This document shows positions 1 through 9,912 of a stretch of DNA of 64,000 nucleotides, piece after piece (the first letter of the stretch is position 1; each line of letters begins with the position of its first letter). The DNA comes from Quisquiliibacterium transsilvanicum (GTDB lineage Bacteria > Pseudomonadota > Gammaproteobacteria > Burkholderiales > Burkholderiaceae_E), in contig NZ_JACHGB010000002.1 of assembly GCF_014202215.1 (NCBI RefSeq), positions 124,001 through 188,000 on the forward strand. The letters are read 5' to 3'. Made by a program: the position numbers and the translations under genes. A model generated the notes under the pieces. That model was not told the origin of the DNA, searched no databases, and was given only the letters and a program-made list of their open reading frames with translations.

Positions 1-351
1 CGGCTGCATCCGCGCCACGTTGACGATGCTGCCGTCGTCGGCCAGAAATGCGATCGACAGCGGCACCTTCGTGTTGCGCATCCAGAAGCACTGGCTGCCC
101 GGCGACTCGAACACGAACAGCATCCCCTCGGATGGCCCCAGGTGCTCGCGGAACATCAGTCCCCTGGCCCGGCTGCGGTCGTCTGCCGCCACCTCGGCGC
201 TGATCAGGTGGATGCCGGCCTGCAGCTCCACGCGCGGCAGGGGCGCCTGCGCCTGGGTTTGCGCGGAGGCCGAAGCGGCCGCCGCCAGCAGCGCGGCGAT
301 GACCAGGAATGCGGCCGCGATGCGGCCCGATGGTGTCGGAAAGGCGTTCAT
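1..351 (-). CDS. DUF192 family exported protein (3' end outside window)
   Basis: The minus-strand frame opens at ATG 349-351 and runs off the left edge, leaving about 117 residues. The N-terminus has a basic start, a long Ala/Leu hydrophobic stretch and an Ala-rich cleavage region, so it looks like a secretory signal peptide. The mature part carries DUF192 hallmarks: [16 protein letters not shown], then [19 protein letters not shown]192 proteins are small periplasmic or secreted proteins of unknown biochemical role. It is divergent from icd, and the two share about 108 bp of upstream DNA. The family assignment is strong; the function is unknown. Confidence 0.9.
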   Translation of the reverse strand, partial: MNAFPTPSGRIAAAFLVIAALLAAAASASAQTQAQAPLPRVELQAGIHLISAEVAADDRSRARGLMFREHLGPSEGMLFVFESPGSQCFWMRNTKVPLSIAFLADDGSIVNVARMQP

Positions 352-399
352 GCCGACATGCTAGCGCCTATCGCATGGCTTCGGATGGGCGCGATCGGG

Positions 400-405
400 C
401 ATAAT
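400..405 (+). promoter_or_regulatory. possible -10 box (CATAAT) upstream of icd
   Basis: CATAAT lies about 55 bp before the icd ATG, in the DNA shared with the divergent DUF192 gene. No convincing -35 element sits at 16-18 bp, so this is only a weak promoter suggestion. Confidence 0.3.
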
Positions 406-459
406 CGGGGCAGGGCTCCGACCTCCCGTATCAGCAGTACCTCAGACAGGAAACTCCAC

Positions 460-1713
<1,254 letters not shown>

Positions 1714-1759
1714 CACCTGCCCGGGGCGTTTCAGCACGCCCCAGCCGGTTCCAGACAGA

Positions 1760-1795
1760 GCCCCAGATCGTTGATTCGACTGGGGTTTTCTGTTT
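1760..1795 (+). terminator. rho-independent terminator after icd
   Basis: The inverted repeat CCCCAG (1761-1766) / CTGGGG (1780-1785) is followed directly by a T-rich run (TTTTCTGTTTCT). It lies 47 bp after the icd stop. Confidence 0.75.
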
Positions 1796-1823
1796 CTGAT
1801 GTCCCGGACGCTTCGTTGGCTTC

Positions 1824-1912
1824 CCGGCGTGGCACATGGAATCGGCGGCGCGCGCGGAATTCCTGCGGCCTGCGCCAGCGCAGCCGGCCCGATCCAGCGT
1901 GTCGAGCAGAGC
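1824..1912. repeat. imperfect direct repeat, copy 1
   Basis: About 88 bp here closely matches 3261-3349 in the same orientation, with roughly 85% identity by eye. The core CCGGCGTGG..CATGGAATCG..CGGCGCGCGCGGAA continues to GCCGGCCCGATCCAGC. The two copies bracket the toxin-antitoxin genes. Copy 1 overlaps the end of the PIN remnant. Confidence 0.8.
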
Positions 1913-2040
1913 CGCGCAACGTCCCGCAGATTACGCGTCACGATGGCATCGGCCTGTGCCGCCACCGCCGACTCGATAAGGTGGTTGTCGGCTGCATCAT
2001 GCAGATTCGGATCCCAGGCGTAGATCACTTTGATGGCACC
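1850..2040 (-). pseudogene. PIN-domain toxin remnant, N-terminus missing
   Basis: Reading the minus strand from about 2040 gives WDPNLHDAADNHLIESAVA, then ADAIVTRNLRDV. This is the C-terminal half of a PIN-domain ribonuclease of the COG1569 type ('PIN family toxin component'), including the D..DNH and IVTRNLRD acidic motifs. The N-terminal half with the first catalytic Asp is absent: upstream codons in this frame are not PIN-like. After about residue 55 the frame runs on into unrelated DNA antisense to icd. I read it as a decayed VapC-type toxin gene next to the intact toxin-antitoxin pair. Confidence 0.65.
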
Positions 2041-2279
2041 GGTGCTGTCATTGGGTGAAGCCTGCGAGTCGGCGTTGCTCGTGGTGCTCGACTACGGCTT
2101 GCGAGTGCGGAGGCAGAAGCTTGAAACGGGGAGCAACGAGCGCAGGATGTCCCGGGAAGGGGCGCGCGCACCCAGGACGCCGCGGGACTGCGCATGGCTA
2201 TCAGGTCGATCCGGCCTTCCCGCTGCGCGCGGAAGCGCGTAAACTGCGCAGAATTCTGCAACTACCGGATGGACGTGCC

Positions 2280-2630
2280 ATGGGAATCTCTGCGAGCGAT
2301 GTGGTGCCGTTCACCCAGGCGCGTGCCACGCTGTCCGACCTGGCTGAGCAGGTCAAGGCCGGTGCCGAGAAGATCATCACCAAGAACGGCGAGAGCTATG
2401 TCGCCCTCATCGACGCTGAGCGCCTGGACTACTACCACCGCCTGGAGCGCGAGCGCATCCACCTCCTGTTGATCGACGACGCGCGGCGAGGCCTCGCGGA
2501 CATTGCAGCCGGGCGGACCCAGGATGCGGATGCTGGCATTGCCGCGCTGCAGGCGCGGCGGGCCGGCACGCCGCCGGCCGGCACAAAGGGCAAGGTGAAG
2601 GCCAGCGGGACTGCGCGCAAACGTGGCTGA
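2280..2630 (+). CDS. Phd/YefM-like type II antitoxin
   Basis: The 116-aa protein has an N-terminal Phd/YefM-type DNA-binding fold: VVPFTQARATLSDLAEQVKA, then KIITKNGESYVALIDAERLDYYHRLE. The C-terminal ~45 residues are basic and low in complexity (GTPPAGTKGKVKASGTARKRG region) and probably wrap the toxin, as is usual for antitoxins. It overlaps the toxin gene by 8 bp, so the pair should be translationally coupled and autoregulated. The start at ATG 2280 begins the conserved fold; an upstream extension of the frame is not family-like. Direct repeats flank the pair. Confidence 0.8.
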   Translation: MGISASDVVPFTQARATLSDLAEQVKAGAEKIITKNGESYVALIDAERLDYYHRLERERIHLLLIDDARRGLADIAAGRTQDADAGIAALQARRAGTPPAGTKGKVKASGTARKRG

Positions 2631-3024
2631 GCCCGTCGTTCGCGTCGAACTGACGGCCAGCTTCCTGGACCGTCTGGCGGCGATCGAGTCCTTCTTGACC
2701 GAGGCGGACGCGGCGTCTGCCTACGACCGGCTGCTGGGCGAACTCCGCACCACCGTCATCCCCAATCTCCGGCGCTTCCCCCGCATCGGGCGGCGCTATC
2801 TGGACCAGCCGCCGCAGTCTGCCGAGGCACTCGCGCAGCTCGCTGCATTCCCGGCGGGTGCGGCCGATCGCCTGCGCGAGTACCCGCATGGGGACTACCT
2901 GATTCTGTACACAGTGGCGACGCCGGGCCACCTGGTGCATCTGCTGTCGATTCGGCACCACCGCGAACTGTCTTTCCAGTTCTCTCGGCTGTGGGCCGGG
3001 CCGGCCGGTAGCCCGGACCGCTGA
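2623..3024 (+). CDS. RelE/ParE superfamily toxin
   Basis: The 133-aa basic protein starts at GTG 2623, inside the last codons of the antitoxin gene. It reads ASFLDRLAAIESFL (helical N-terminus), NLRRFPRIGRRYL (central basic part), then DYLILYTV and LVHLLSIRHHREL, the terminal strands and the Arg/His end typical of ParE/RelE toxins. Proteins of this family cut ribosome-bound mRNA or poison gyrase; which applies cannot be told here. It is slightly longer than the usual 90-110 aa because of an insert (QPPQSAEALAQLAAFPAGAA) before the core strands. The gene looks intact. Confidence 0.78.
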   Translation: MAEPVVRVELTASFLDRLAAIESFLTEADAASAYDRLLGELRTTVIPNLRRFPRIGRRYLDQPPQSAEALAQLAAFPAGAADRLREYPHGDYLILYTVATPGHLVHLLSIRHHRELSFQFSRLWAGPAGSPDR

Positions 3025-3605
3025 CATGAGCAACGAAGCCTTTGTCGTCCCGCGGGCTGGCCGCGCCACTGCTTTCGGAGTCTCGACGCGCCACAAGCGC
3101 GCTTGTGGAGCCGGAAACGCAAATTAGGCTCCGCAAATCGGTTTGTCGCGCCCACGGGCTCCACAAGTCCTCACAACACCTCCCGGCCTTCGGTCACGTT
3201 GATCAGCTTGGGAGAGCTCAGCGTGGCCAGGCGCTGCCCGGCCGCAGGTCTCGCAGGATGCCGGCGTGGCGCATGGAATCGACGGCGCGCGCGGAACTCC
3301 TGCGGTCTGCGCCAGTTCAGCCGGCCCGATCCAGCTTGTAGAGCAAAGTCAGGGCGAGCTTGGGGTTGCCGCGCGCTGCTCGCGTTTCGAAGCGCACGCG
3401 GGCGTCAGAACCCGCAGTGTCGGGAACTTCAGTTTTACGAACGCTCGGAGCGCAATACCAGATCATCCAGGATACAAGCCCCAGGCTTTGGAGTACGTTA
3501 GCGCAAAGCCCATCGCCGCTCGCCTCGTGACCTGCGTTCGACGACGTACTTCGACGTGGCGACGTTCGCGGAACCCCGTCGACCTGTTCCGAAGGAGAGA
3601 GCGCC
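3025..3605. other. 581-bp gene-poor stretch with repeat copy and gene debris
   Basis: No convincing gene is seen. It holds a perfect palindrome ACAAGCGCGCTTGT near 3092-3105 inside a larger inverted repeat with CACAAGC arms, and the second copy of the 88-bp repeat (3261-3349). Short minus-strand frames, for example one ending SPKLINVTEGREVL near 3170-3250, look like decayed coding DNA I cannot assign. A purine-rich ribosome site (GAAGGAGAG) ends the stretch just before the 3606 start. Confidence 0.5.
3261..3349. repeat. imperfect direct repeat, copy 2
   Basis: This is the second copy of the repeat at 1824-1912, in the same orientation. Both copies share GGCGCGCGCGGAA and CAGCCGGCCCGATCCAGC. 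It sits 237 bp after the toxin stop. Confidence 0.8.
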
Positions 3606-6600
3606 ATGACGATAGGGCATGAGGCAGGCCGCGAACACGGCTTCGAGCACTACAACACCTACGAGGCCGAGGGCGAGCGGGCCCGGATCATCGGGCACTT
3701 CGTGCGTGAACAGACCGAGGCCGCGGTCAGGCCACGCGTTCCGTTCTCCTTGCGCTTCTTCGGTTATGGCGGCGGCGCGGCGCTGGCAGTCCGGGCCGTC
3801 TCGGTGCGATCCGGGCATGTGATCGGCTTGGCCGCGGTCGGCGCGCCGGCGCCGCAGCCGGGATCGATGACTGGTGCGACGCCCGCGCCGCCCGGATCCA
3901 CGACCCTTTCGACACCCGCGACACCCATCGGCACGGACGAGGTCGCTGGCGTCGAAACGCGTGGCGCCGCGGGCGAAGAGCGCGCTCGCGGGGCCGCGAG
4001 ATCCGCGGGCGCAGCGGGCGCAGCGGACCGCGGCAGGGCTCGCCTGACCGCGCCGGCAATGGTCGGCGACTCGCTTCGACGCGACGGCGGGGTGTTCGAT
4101 CCGTGGCGCGATCCGCAGGACCCGATGCCGCCGCTCGAACCGCCCGAACCTCCGGGGGGCGGGGGAGGCGGCATCCTGCACGCGGCGGTCACGGTTCAAC
4201 TGTTCGCGCCCGGCCGCGACGAGCCGGTGCAGACCTGGGAATTGCCCGAGGAGGTCGCCGGAAACCTGCGGACCGTTTCCTACAACCCGCCCGGTCTGCC
4301 TTCCGAAGACGCTCCGGTGCGGCGTCTCGGCTGGTGGCGCCTCACGGTCATTCCCGCCGGGCCGGACCCCGCAATGCTGCATCTGGAGGCGCACGCCACC
4401 CGGACATGGCTGCCGTTTCGCAGCGTGAACCTGTCGAGCCGCCTGTTCAACCACGTGTTCCGGGTCGCGCTCGAAGCGCTGGTGCCCCATGCGCGGGTCG
4501 CGGGTTCGACGCTCACCGTTGGCCTGAGCAAGGAGCTGACCGACATGGTCGGCATCGAACCGGTCTACAAGCAGGCCGACATCTCGCCGGTGTCCGCCCA
4601 CGGCAAGCTGACGTCGTTGAGCATCACTGCGGTGTCCGGTCGCGACCTGAAGGCGGCCGCAACCCGACACAACCGGCGCCCGCGCAACGTCGATCGCGTG
4701 CGCGACGATGACATCGCTCTGCGCATCCAGGCAGCGTTCTCACGCGTGAATGCGAGCGTCCTTGGATTCGAGGTCGCCCGGCTCGACGGCGAGTTCGGCG
4801 AAATCTTCCTCGCGTTCAACCGCTCGCTGACGGAACTCACGCCCGCTGCGTTCATGAAGGTCGATTTCTCGACACTGGCCGACTGGGCCATCGACATCGC
4901 GAGCCTCTTCACCGAGATCGATCACGACGTCGTCAACTCGGCGCTCGAAGACAGCCTCTACCCGGTCGAGCGGCTGATCCGCACCCACCTGCGCGACGTG
5001 CTGAGTCGCGCCATCGGGCAGCGTGCCGTGCTGCACGACATCTGGGCGACGACAGGCGGCTGGCAGGCCCGTTACTTCATCGATCCGCTGCTGCCGCGCG
5101 CCGACCTGCCGTGGCGACCGCCGACCGGGCCACTCGGCGGCTTCGGTGGCGGCGCACTCGGCGGGTTCACCGAGCCCGCGCTCGCCGCCGAGATTGGTGA
5201 CGACGTCGGCGCCGCGCCGCCAGACACACCGCCACCGCCGCCACCGTCGCCCAGCGATCCGCCGGGCGTGTTCCCCCCTGGCTTCGTCGTCGAGGACGGC
5301 AACGCGCTGGCGCGCCTCGACCGTCACCAGTCCATCGTCGTGATCATGATGGAGAACCGCTCCTACGATCACCTGCTCGGCGGCCTCGCCACGGCGCGCC
5401 CGCGCGCGACCAACGGATACGACGGTCCGCCGTCACAGGCCAGCAATCTCCCGGCCGGCGGATTCCTGGAGCCGGTCCGCTTCGTGAAGGCGCGCGAGAT
5501 CGGCCTTGGCACCGCGATTCCGGTGAGCCCGAATCATCACCATCTGCCGGTCATGTTCCAGATCGGCGACGGCACTGCGGAAACCAGCGGCACGGGCGGC
5601 ATGGCCGGCTTTGCGCGCGACCTGCACAAGCGAACCGACTCGCCGCAGATCGCGATGACGATGTACGGGGAGGCGGACCTCCCCGTCTACTACAAGCTGG
5701 CCGACGAGTTCTGCGTCTGCGACCGCTGGTTCTGCGCCCACCCGGGCCCGACCTGGCCGAACCGGTTCGCCACCATGATGGGATCGATCCCCGAGCTCGA
5801 GAACTTCGAGATCGACGATCCGCAGATCGGCTTCCTGCCGCATGAAACGATCTTCGACGCACTGTCGCGCAACGGCATCGACTGGAAGGTGTTCGAGAGC
5901 GACCTCTCGCAGATCCGCATGTTCGATCGCTTCCGCCTCGACGACGCGCATGTCGTGCCGATCGACGATCGCAAGGACGGGCTCGACGCGACGATGCGCT
6001 CCTCGAGCCCGCTGCCGCGCGTCATGTTCGTCGAGCCCAATTTCGCCGACCTGCCGCCTCTTGCGACCGCCAACGACGACCATCCGCCCGCGGACCTGGC
6101 GGCGGGGCAGGCGTTCATTGCTCGGGTGCTCGACGCGATCATCTCGGCCGGCCGCTTCGACGACTGCCTCGTGCTGATCACCTACGACGAGCACGGCGGC
6201 TTCTACGATCACGTGCCGCCACCGGGCACTCCAAAGGCGGAACCGACTCCCGTCGGGCTGCGCAGCAGGCTGCATCCGGACGGGCCCGAATGCCTGGGCG
6301 TTCGGGTGCCGACTTTCGTCATCTCGCCTCTGGTCAGTGCCGGAGCGATCAGCAGGACGATTTTCGACCACACGTCGATCCTGAAGTCGATCCTCGTTCA
6401 TAACCGGGCGCGGCTGCCCGGCAGCGTGCTCGGGAGTTTCGGGCCGCGCGTCAACGCCGCCGCGCACCTGGGCCAGGCCCTCGACCTCGACGCCTCACGG
6501 CCGCCGCCGCTGCCCTTCGACCTGCGCCGTCGCCAGCCAGGCGGCGCAGGCCCAGGCGGCGCAGGCCCAGGTGGCGCGGCTGCCGAGCTGGACGGCAGCG

Positions 6601-6764
6601 TGCTCGCCACAGACGTCACGATCAGCGCTGGCGGTGCGCCTGCGGCGCCGCCCATTCCACCGCGGACGGTGACGATCGTTCCGCGGATCACCCAGCCGGA
6701 ACAGGAGCAGGATCCGCGCGACTTCCACACGGCCTTGCGGCGCGCGCTCCAGCCACGGCGCTAG
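3606..6764 (+). CDS. phospholipase C-type phosphoesterase with large unknown N-terminal region
   Basis: The 1052-aa protein has a C-terminal half (about 570-960) in the phosphoesterase / acid phosphatase-phospholipase C family (PF04185-like). It carries MMENRSYDHLLGG near residue 582, HPGPTWPNRF near 712 and ITYDEHGGFYDHVPPP near 858; these contain the metal and nucleophile positions of the family. Residues 1-535 match nothing I recognise and hold Pro/Gly-rich linkers (around 75-110, 178-195 and 537-562). The C-terminus has GGAGP repeats from a 15-nt tandem repeat near 6539-6575. There is no signal peptide, unusual for this normally exported family. The ribosome site AAGGAGAG lies just upstream. 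The gene stands alone. Confidence 0.85.
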   Translation: MTIGHEAGREHGFEHYNTYEAEGERARIIGHFVREQTEAAVRPRVPFSLRFFGYGGGAALAVRAVSVRSGHVIGLAAVGAPAPQPGSMTGATPAPPGSTTLSTPATPIGTDEVAGVETRGAAGEERARGAARSAGAAGAADRGRARLTAPAMVGDSLRRDGGVFDPWRDPQDPMPPLEPPEPPGGGGGGILHAAVTVQLFAPGRDEPVQTWELPEEVAGNLRTVSYNPPGLPSEDAPVRRLGWWRLTVIPAGPDPAMLHLEAHATRTWLPFRSVNLSSRLFNHVFRVALEALVPHARVAGSTLTVGLSKELTDMVGIEPVYKQADISPVSAHGKLTSLSITAVSGRDLKAAATRHNRRPRNVDRVRDDDIALRIQAAFSRVNASVLGFEVARLDGEFGEIFLAFNRSLTELTPAAFMKVDFSTLADWAIDIASLFTEIDHDVVNSALEDSLYPVERLIRTHLRDVLSRAIGQRAVLHDIWATTGGWQARYFIDPLLPRADLPWRPPTGPLGGFGGGALGGFTEPALAAEIGDDVGAAPPDTPPPPPPSPSDPPGVFPPGFVVEDGNALARLDRHQSIVVIMMENRSYDHLLGGLATARPRATNGYDGPPSQASNLPAGGFLEPVRFVKAREIGLGTAIPVSPNHHHLPVMFQIGDGTAETSGTGGMAGFARDLHKRTDSPQIAMTMYGEADLPVYYKLADEFCVCDRWFCAHPGPTWPNRFATMMGSIPELENFEIDDPQIGFLPHETIFDALSRNGIDWKVFESDLSQIRMFDRFRLDDAHVVPIDDRKDGLDATMRSSSPLPRVMFVEPNFADLPPLATANDDHPPADLAAGQAFIARVLDAIISAGRFDDCLVLITYDEHGGFYDHVPPPGTPKAEPTPVGLRSRLHPDGPECLGVRVPTFVISPLVSAGAISRTIFDHTSILKSILVHNRARLPGSVLGSFGPRVNAAAHLGQALDLDASRPPPLPFDLRRRQPGGAGPGGAGPGGAAAELDGSVLATDVTISAGGAPAAPPIPPRTVTIVPRITQPEQEQDPRDFHTALRRALQPRR

Positions 6765-6766
6765 TT

Positions 6767-6788
6767 CGGCACGGTGATGACCGTGCCG
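6767..6788. terminator. hairpin between convergent genes
   Basis: A perfect 9-bp stem CGGCACGGT / ACCGTGCCG has a GATG loop. It lies 3 bp after the phosphoesterase stop and 11 bp from the end of the opposing oxidoreductase gene. No T-run follows, so it may be a bidirectional barrier rather than a classic intrinsic terminator. Confidence 0.55.
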
Positions 6789-6798
6789 GCCCAAGCGT

Positions 6799-7782
6799 TC
6801 ACGATTCTCCGGCCACCCTGAGGATCGTCTTCCCCTGCCCCTGGCCGGACAGCGCGTACTCCAGCGCCGGCACGAATTCCTCGAATGCGAACTCGCGGCC
6901 GATCGGCGGCGAGAGCGCGCCGTCGCCGACCCAGGCCAGCAGTTCCGACAGGTGCGCTGACGCCAGTTCCGCCTCGAAGAGGAAGAACTGGCGCACGTCC
7001 ACGCCGACCAGCGCCGCGCCCTTCAGAAGCGGCAGGTTGGCGGGCAGCGAGGGGATCGGACCGCCGGCGAAGCCGACGACCAGGTGCCGGCCGCGCCAGC
7101 CCAGCGAGCGGAACGCGGGCTCGAAGAGCGGGCCGCACACGGGATCGAAGACGACGTCCGGGCCCTGCTTGCCGCAGAGGGCCTTGATCCGATCGCGAAA
7201 GCCCTCCGCCGCGGACTCGATGGCGTGGTCGGCGCCCATCCGCTCGGCGAAGGCGCGCTTTTCTGGAGTGGAGGCCACTGCGATCACCCGTGCCCCCAGC
7301 AGCTTGCCCACCTGGATGGCGGCCGAGCCCACTCCCCCGGCCGCGCCGATCACCACGAGCGTCTCCCCCGGGGCGAGCCTTGCGCGCTCGCGCAGGCCGT
7401 GCAGGGCGGTGACGTAGTTGACGCGGAAGCTGGCCGCCTGCGCAAAGCTCATGCGGTCGGGAATCTTCAGCACCGACGCGCCCGGGGCGATCGCCAGTTC
7501 CGAGAACCCGCCGCGGACCTGCGCCATCACCCGGTCGCCGATCGACAGGTGCCCGACGCCTTCGCCGATCGTCTCGATCCAGCCGCCGACCTCCTGCCCC
7601 GGCACATGCGGCAGCGGCGGCTTGACCTGGTAGCGCCCCAGCGACACCAGCGCATCGACGTAGCCGACCCCGCAGGCCGCCACTCGCACAACCACGGTGC
7701 CGGGCTCCGCTTGTGGCGCGGGTGCGTCGAACATGCGGTAGTCGGAGATCGAATCAAGGGCGGCTGCTACGACTTGTCTCAC
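6799..7782 (-). CDS. zinc-free NADPH:quinone oxidoreductase, MDR superfamily
   Basis: The 327-aa cytosolic protein has the two-domain layout of medium-chain dehydrogenase/reductases. The N-terminal GroES-like domain carries ACGVGYVDALVSLGRY and PHVPGQEVGG. The Rossmann domain carries VVIGAAGGVGSAAIQVGKLL and KRAFAERMGADHAI. The Cys/His zinc ligands of alcohol dehydrogenases are absent, as in QOR enzymes. It probably reduces quinones or enones with NADPH; the substrate is unknown. It starts at GTG 7780-7782 with AAGGAAG upstream. It is divergent from the AI-2E family gene. Confidence 0.88.
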   Translation of the reverse strand: MRQVVAAALDSISDYRMFDAPAPQAEPGTVVVRVAACGVGYVDALVSLGRYQVKPPLPHVPGQEVGGWIETIGEGVGHLSIGDRVMAQVRGGFSELAIAPGASVLKIPDRMSFAQAASFRVNYVTALHGLRERARLAPGETLVVIGAAGGVGSAAIQVGKLLGARVIAVASTPEKRAFAERMGADHAIESAAEGFRDRIKALCGKQGPDVVFDPVCGPLFEPAFRSLGWRGRHLVVGFAGGPIPSLPANLPLLKGAALVGVDVRQFFLFEAELASAHLSELLAWVGDGALSPPIGREFAFEEFVPALEYALSGQGQGKTILRVAGES

Positions 7783-7800
7783 GAGGGCTTCCTTCTCTGG

Positions 7801-7828
7801 TGGCGCGTGGCGCGTGGCGCGTGGCGTG
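7801..7828. repeat. heptanucleotide tandem repeat (TGGCGCG x3 plus variant)
   Basis: Four head-to-tail 7-mers lie in the shared upstream region of the divergent genes at 7782 and 7938, the last one being TGGCGTG. A comparable intergenic 7-mer repeat occurs at 40931. Confidence 0.85.
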
Positions 7829-7937
7829 TGGGTCGGCGCATTCTATTCTCTGCCGAACATGAGCCGCCTCATCGCGAACCGGGATGCGCCCCTGGGGCGC
7901 TGGCCTCCCGATGGGGCCACGCGTATCCTGAAAACCG

Positions 7938-9068
7938 ATGCATCAAGACCAAGACAATGCTGCCGGCGGCAGTCCGAGGACCGACGGAGTCAGCACGCTC
8001 GAGCGCCGCATGCTGCTGGCGCTGCTGCCAGCGGTGACGCTGGCGCTTGTCTGGATCCTCCTGCCGTTCTACGTGCCCATCCTGTGGGGCACGATCATCG
8101 CCCTGATCTTCGCGCCGCTGAACCGCCGCCTGCTGCTTCGCTTCGGCCGGCGGCGCACCCTTGCTGCACTGGTGACGCTGCTGGCGGTGCTGCTGGTCGC
8201 GGTCGTGCCCTTCGCGCTGGTCACGGCCTCGCTGGCCCGCGAGGCGGGCGGCGTGTACGAGAAGCTGCAGTCCGGCGAGTGGAATCCGGCGCTCGAGTTG
8301 CGGCGCCTGTTCGACGCGCTGCCCGGGTCGGTGACGGTGTGGCTCGACCGCCTGGGCTGGGGCGATTTCGACACCGTGCAGCGCCAGGTGACCGCCAGCC
8401 TGGCGCGGGCCACGCAGTTCATCGCCGAGCAGGCGCTGGGCATCGGACAGAACACCTTCGAGTTCGTCACCGGGCTGTTCATCACGCTCTACCTGGCGTT
8501 CTTCCTGATCCGCGACGGCGAGAGGCTGGCGAGCGCCGCCCGGCGCACCATGCCCTTCGCGCCTGCGCACCAGCGCGAGCTGCTCGGCAAGTTCAGCACC
8601 GTGATCCGCGCCACCGTCAAGGGCAACCTGGTGGCGGCGGCCTTGCAGGGCCTGCTCGGGGGGCTGGCGTTCTGGGCGCTGGGCGTCGGCGCGCCGCTGC
8701 TGTGGGGCGTCCTGATGGCCTTCCTGTCGCTGGTGCCGGCGGTGGGCGCCGCGCTCGTGTGGCTGCCGGTGGCGCTGTACTTCCTGCTGAGCGGGTCGAT
8801 CCTGAAGGGCGCGATCCTGGTGGCCTTCGGAGTTCTCGTCATCGGGCTGGTCGACAACCTGCTGCGGCCGGTGCTGGTGGGGAAGGACACCCGGCTGCCG
8901 GATTACGTGGTGCTGATGACCACCCTGGGCGGCATGGCGGTGCTGGGAATCAACGGTTTCGTCCTCGGGCCGGCAATCGCGGCGATGTTCGTCGCCCTGT
9001 GGCACATACAGGGCAAGATGCAGGCATCGGACGAGCAGTCCGAAAGCGATGGTCCCGTGGGCTCGTAG
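7938..9068 (+). CDS. AI-2E family transporter
   Basis: The 376-aa polytopic inner-membrane protein belongs to the AI-2E (PerM/TqsA) family. Two to three helices at residues 25-100 are followed by a soluble segment (about 105-165). Then come the conserved C-terminal helices, with TGLFITLYLAFFLIRDG, VAAALQGLLGGLAFWALG, GVLMAFLSLVPAVGAALVW and the family signature IGLVDNLLRPVLVGKDTRLP. Members export signals or small organic compounds, or act in Na+/H+ antiport; the substrate here is unknown. The ATG at 7938 has no clear ribosome site. A TATCCT box lies 8 nt before it. Confidence 0.92.
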   Translation: MHQDQDNAAGGSPRTDGVSTLERRMLLALLPAVTLALVWILLPFYVPILWGTIIALIFAPLNRRLLLRFGRRRTLAALVTLLAVLLVAVVPFALVTASLAREAGGVYEKLQSGEWNPALELRRLFDALPGSVTVWLDRLGWGDFDTVQRQVTASLARATQFIAEQALGIGQNTFEFVTGLFITLYLAFFLIRDGERLASAARRTMPFAPAHQRELLGKFSTVIRATVKGNLVAAALQGLLGGLAFWALGVGAPLLWGVLMAFLSLVPAVGAALVWLPVALYFLLSGSILKGAILVAFGVLVIGLVDNLLRPVLVGKDTRLPDYVVLMTTLGGMAVLGINGFVLGPAIAAMFVALWHIQGKMQASDEQSESDGPVGS

Positions 9069-9113
9069 TCCGGCCACGCGGCGTCCGCCGCGACGCGTCT
9101 GTCACACTTGGAA

Positions 9114-9818
9114 ATGACCAACATGCGCCGTCAGCACACCGAACGCCACCGCACCGACCGGATCGGCTGGCTGCGCGCCGCCGTGCTCGGCGCCAACGAT
9201 GGCATCGTGTCCACCGCCAGCCTGGTGGTCGGCGTGGCTGCGGCCGGCGCAAGCCACGGTGTGATCCTGACCACTGGCGTGGCGGGGCTGGTTGCCGGCG
9301 CGATGTCGATGGCCGCCGGCGAATACGTGTCGGTGTACTCGCAGGCCGACACCGAACAGGCCGACCTGTCGCGCGAACGCGCCGAGCTGGAGGCCGACCC
9401 CGCAGCGGAGCGGCGCGAGCTGGCGCGCATCTATGTTGCCCGCGGTCTCGACCCGGCGCTAGCGGACCAGGTTTCCGGGCAGCTGATGGCCCACGACGCG
9501 CTCGGCGCGCATGCACGCGAGGAACTCGGCATCACCGCCGAACTCAGCGCGCGGCCGCTGCAGGCCGCCCTGGCCTCGGCAGGAAGCTTCGCGGTTGGCG
9601 CCGCCTTGCCGCTGGCCGCCGTGCTGCTCCTGTCCCAGAGTTCCCTGATCGTCGGCGTTTCGCTGTCCTCGCTGATTCTGCTCGCGCTGCTGGGCGCCCT
9701 GGCGGCGCGTGTGGGCGGAGCGAGCCCGCTGCTCGGCGCGTGGCGCGTGGCCTTCTGGGGCGCACTGGCAATGGCCGTCACCGCCGGGGTCGGCGCCTGG
9801 TTCGGCACGGTGGCCTGA
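9114..9818 (+). CDS. VIT1/CCC1 family Fe2+/Mn2+ transporter
   Basis: The ~234-aa membrane protein has the VIT family signatures GANDGIVSTASLVVGVAAAG (helix 1), AGAMSMAAGEYVSVYSQ (helix 2, with metal-binding Met/Glu) and a central acidic amphipathic segment ERAELEADPAAERRELARIY that binds metal in plant VIT1. Three C-terminal helices follow. It should move Fe2+ or Mn2+ out of the cytoplasm. ATG 9114 and ATG 9123 are both possible starts; a TTG at 9108 is also in frame. The gap after the AI-2E gene is 45 bp, so the two may be co-transcribed. Confidence 0.93.
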   Translation: MTNMRRQHTERHRTDRIGWLRAAVLGANDGIVSTASLVVGVAAAGASHGVILTTGVAGLVAGAMSMAAGEYVSVYSQADTEQADLSRERAELEADPAAERRELARIYVARGLDPALADQVSGQLMAHDALGAHAREELGITAELSARPLQAALASAGSFAVGAALPLAAVLLLSQSSLIVGVSLSSLILLALLGALAARVGGASPLLGAWRVAFWGALAMAVTAGVGAWFGTVA

Positions 9819-9912
9819 GCCGTCGGCAGGCGGGGACTGTCCATCACCGCACGGGCGCGCCGATCTGGGGCATTGCAGCTGCGGACGATGCCTTGGAGGC
9901 TCGCCCGTCTGT

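Noticed and set aside
142-459. N-terminal extension of icd
   Set aside because: The frame is open but antisense to the DUF192 gene. The 417-aa form matches the family length.
3025-3605. Small genes in the repeat-bearing gap
   Set aside because: Short frames lack starts, ribosome sites and recognisable motifs; they look like decayed sequence.
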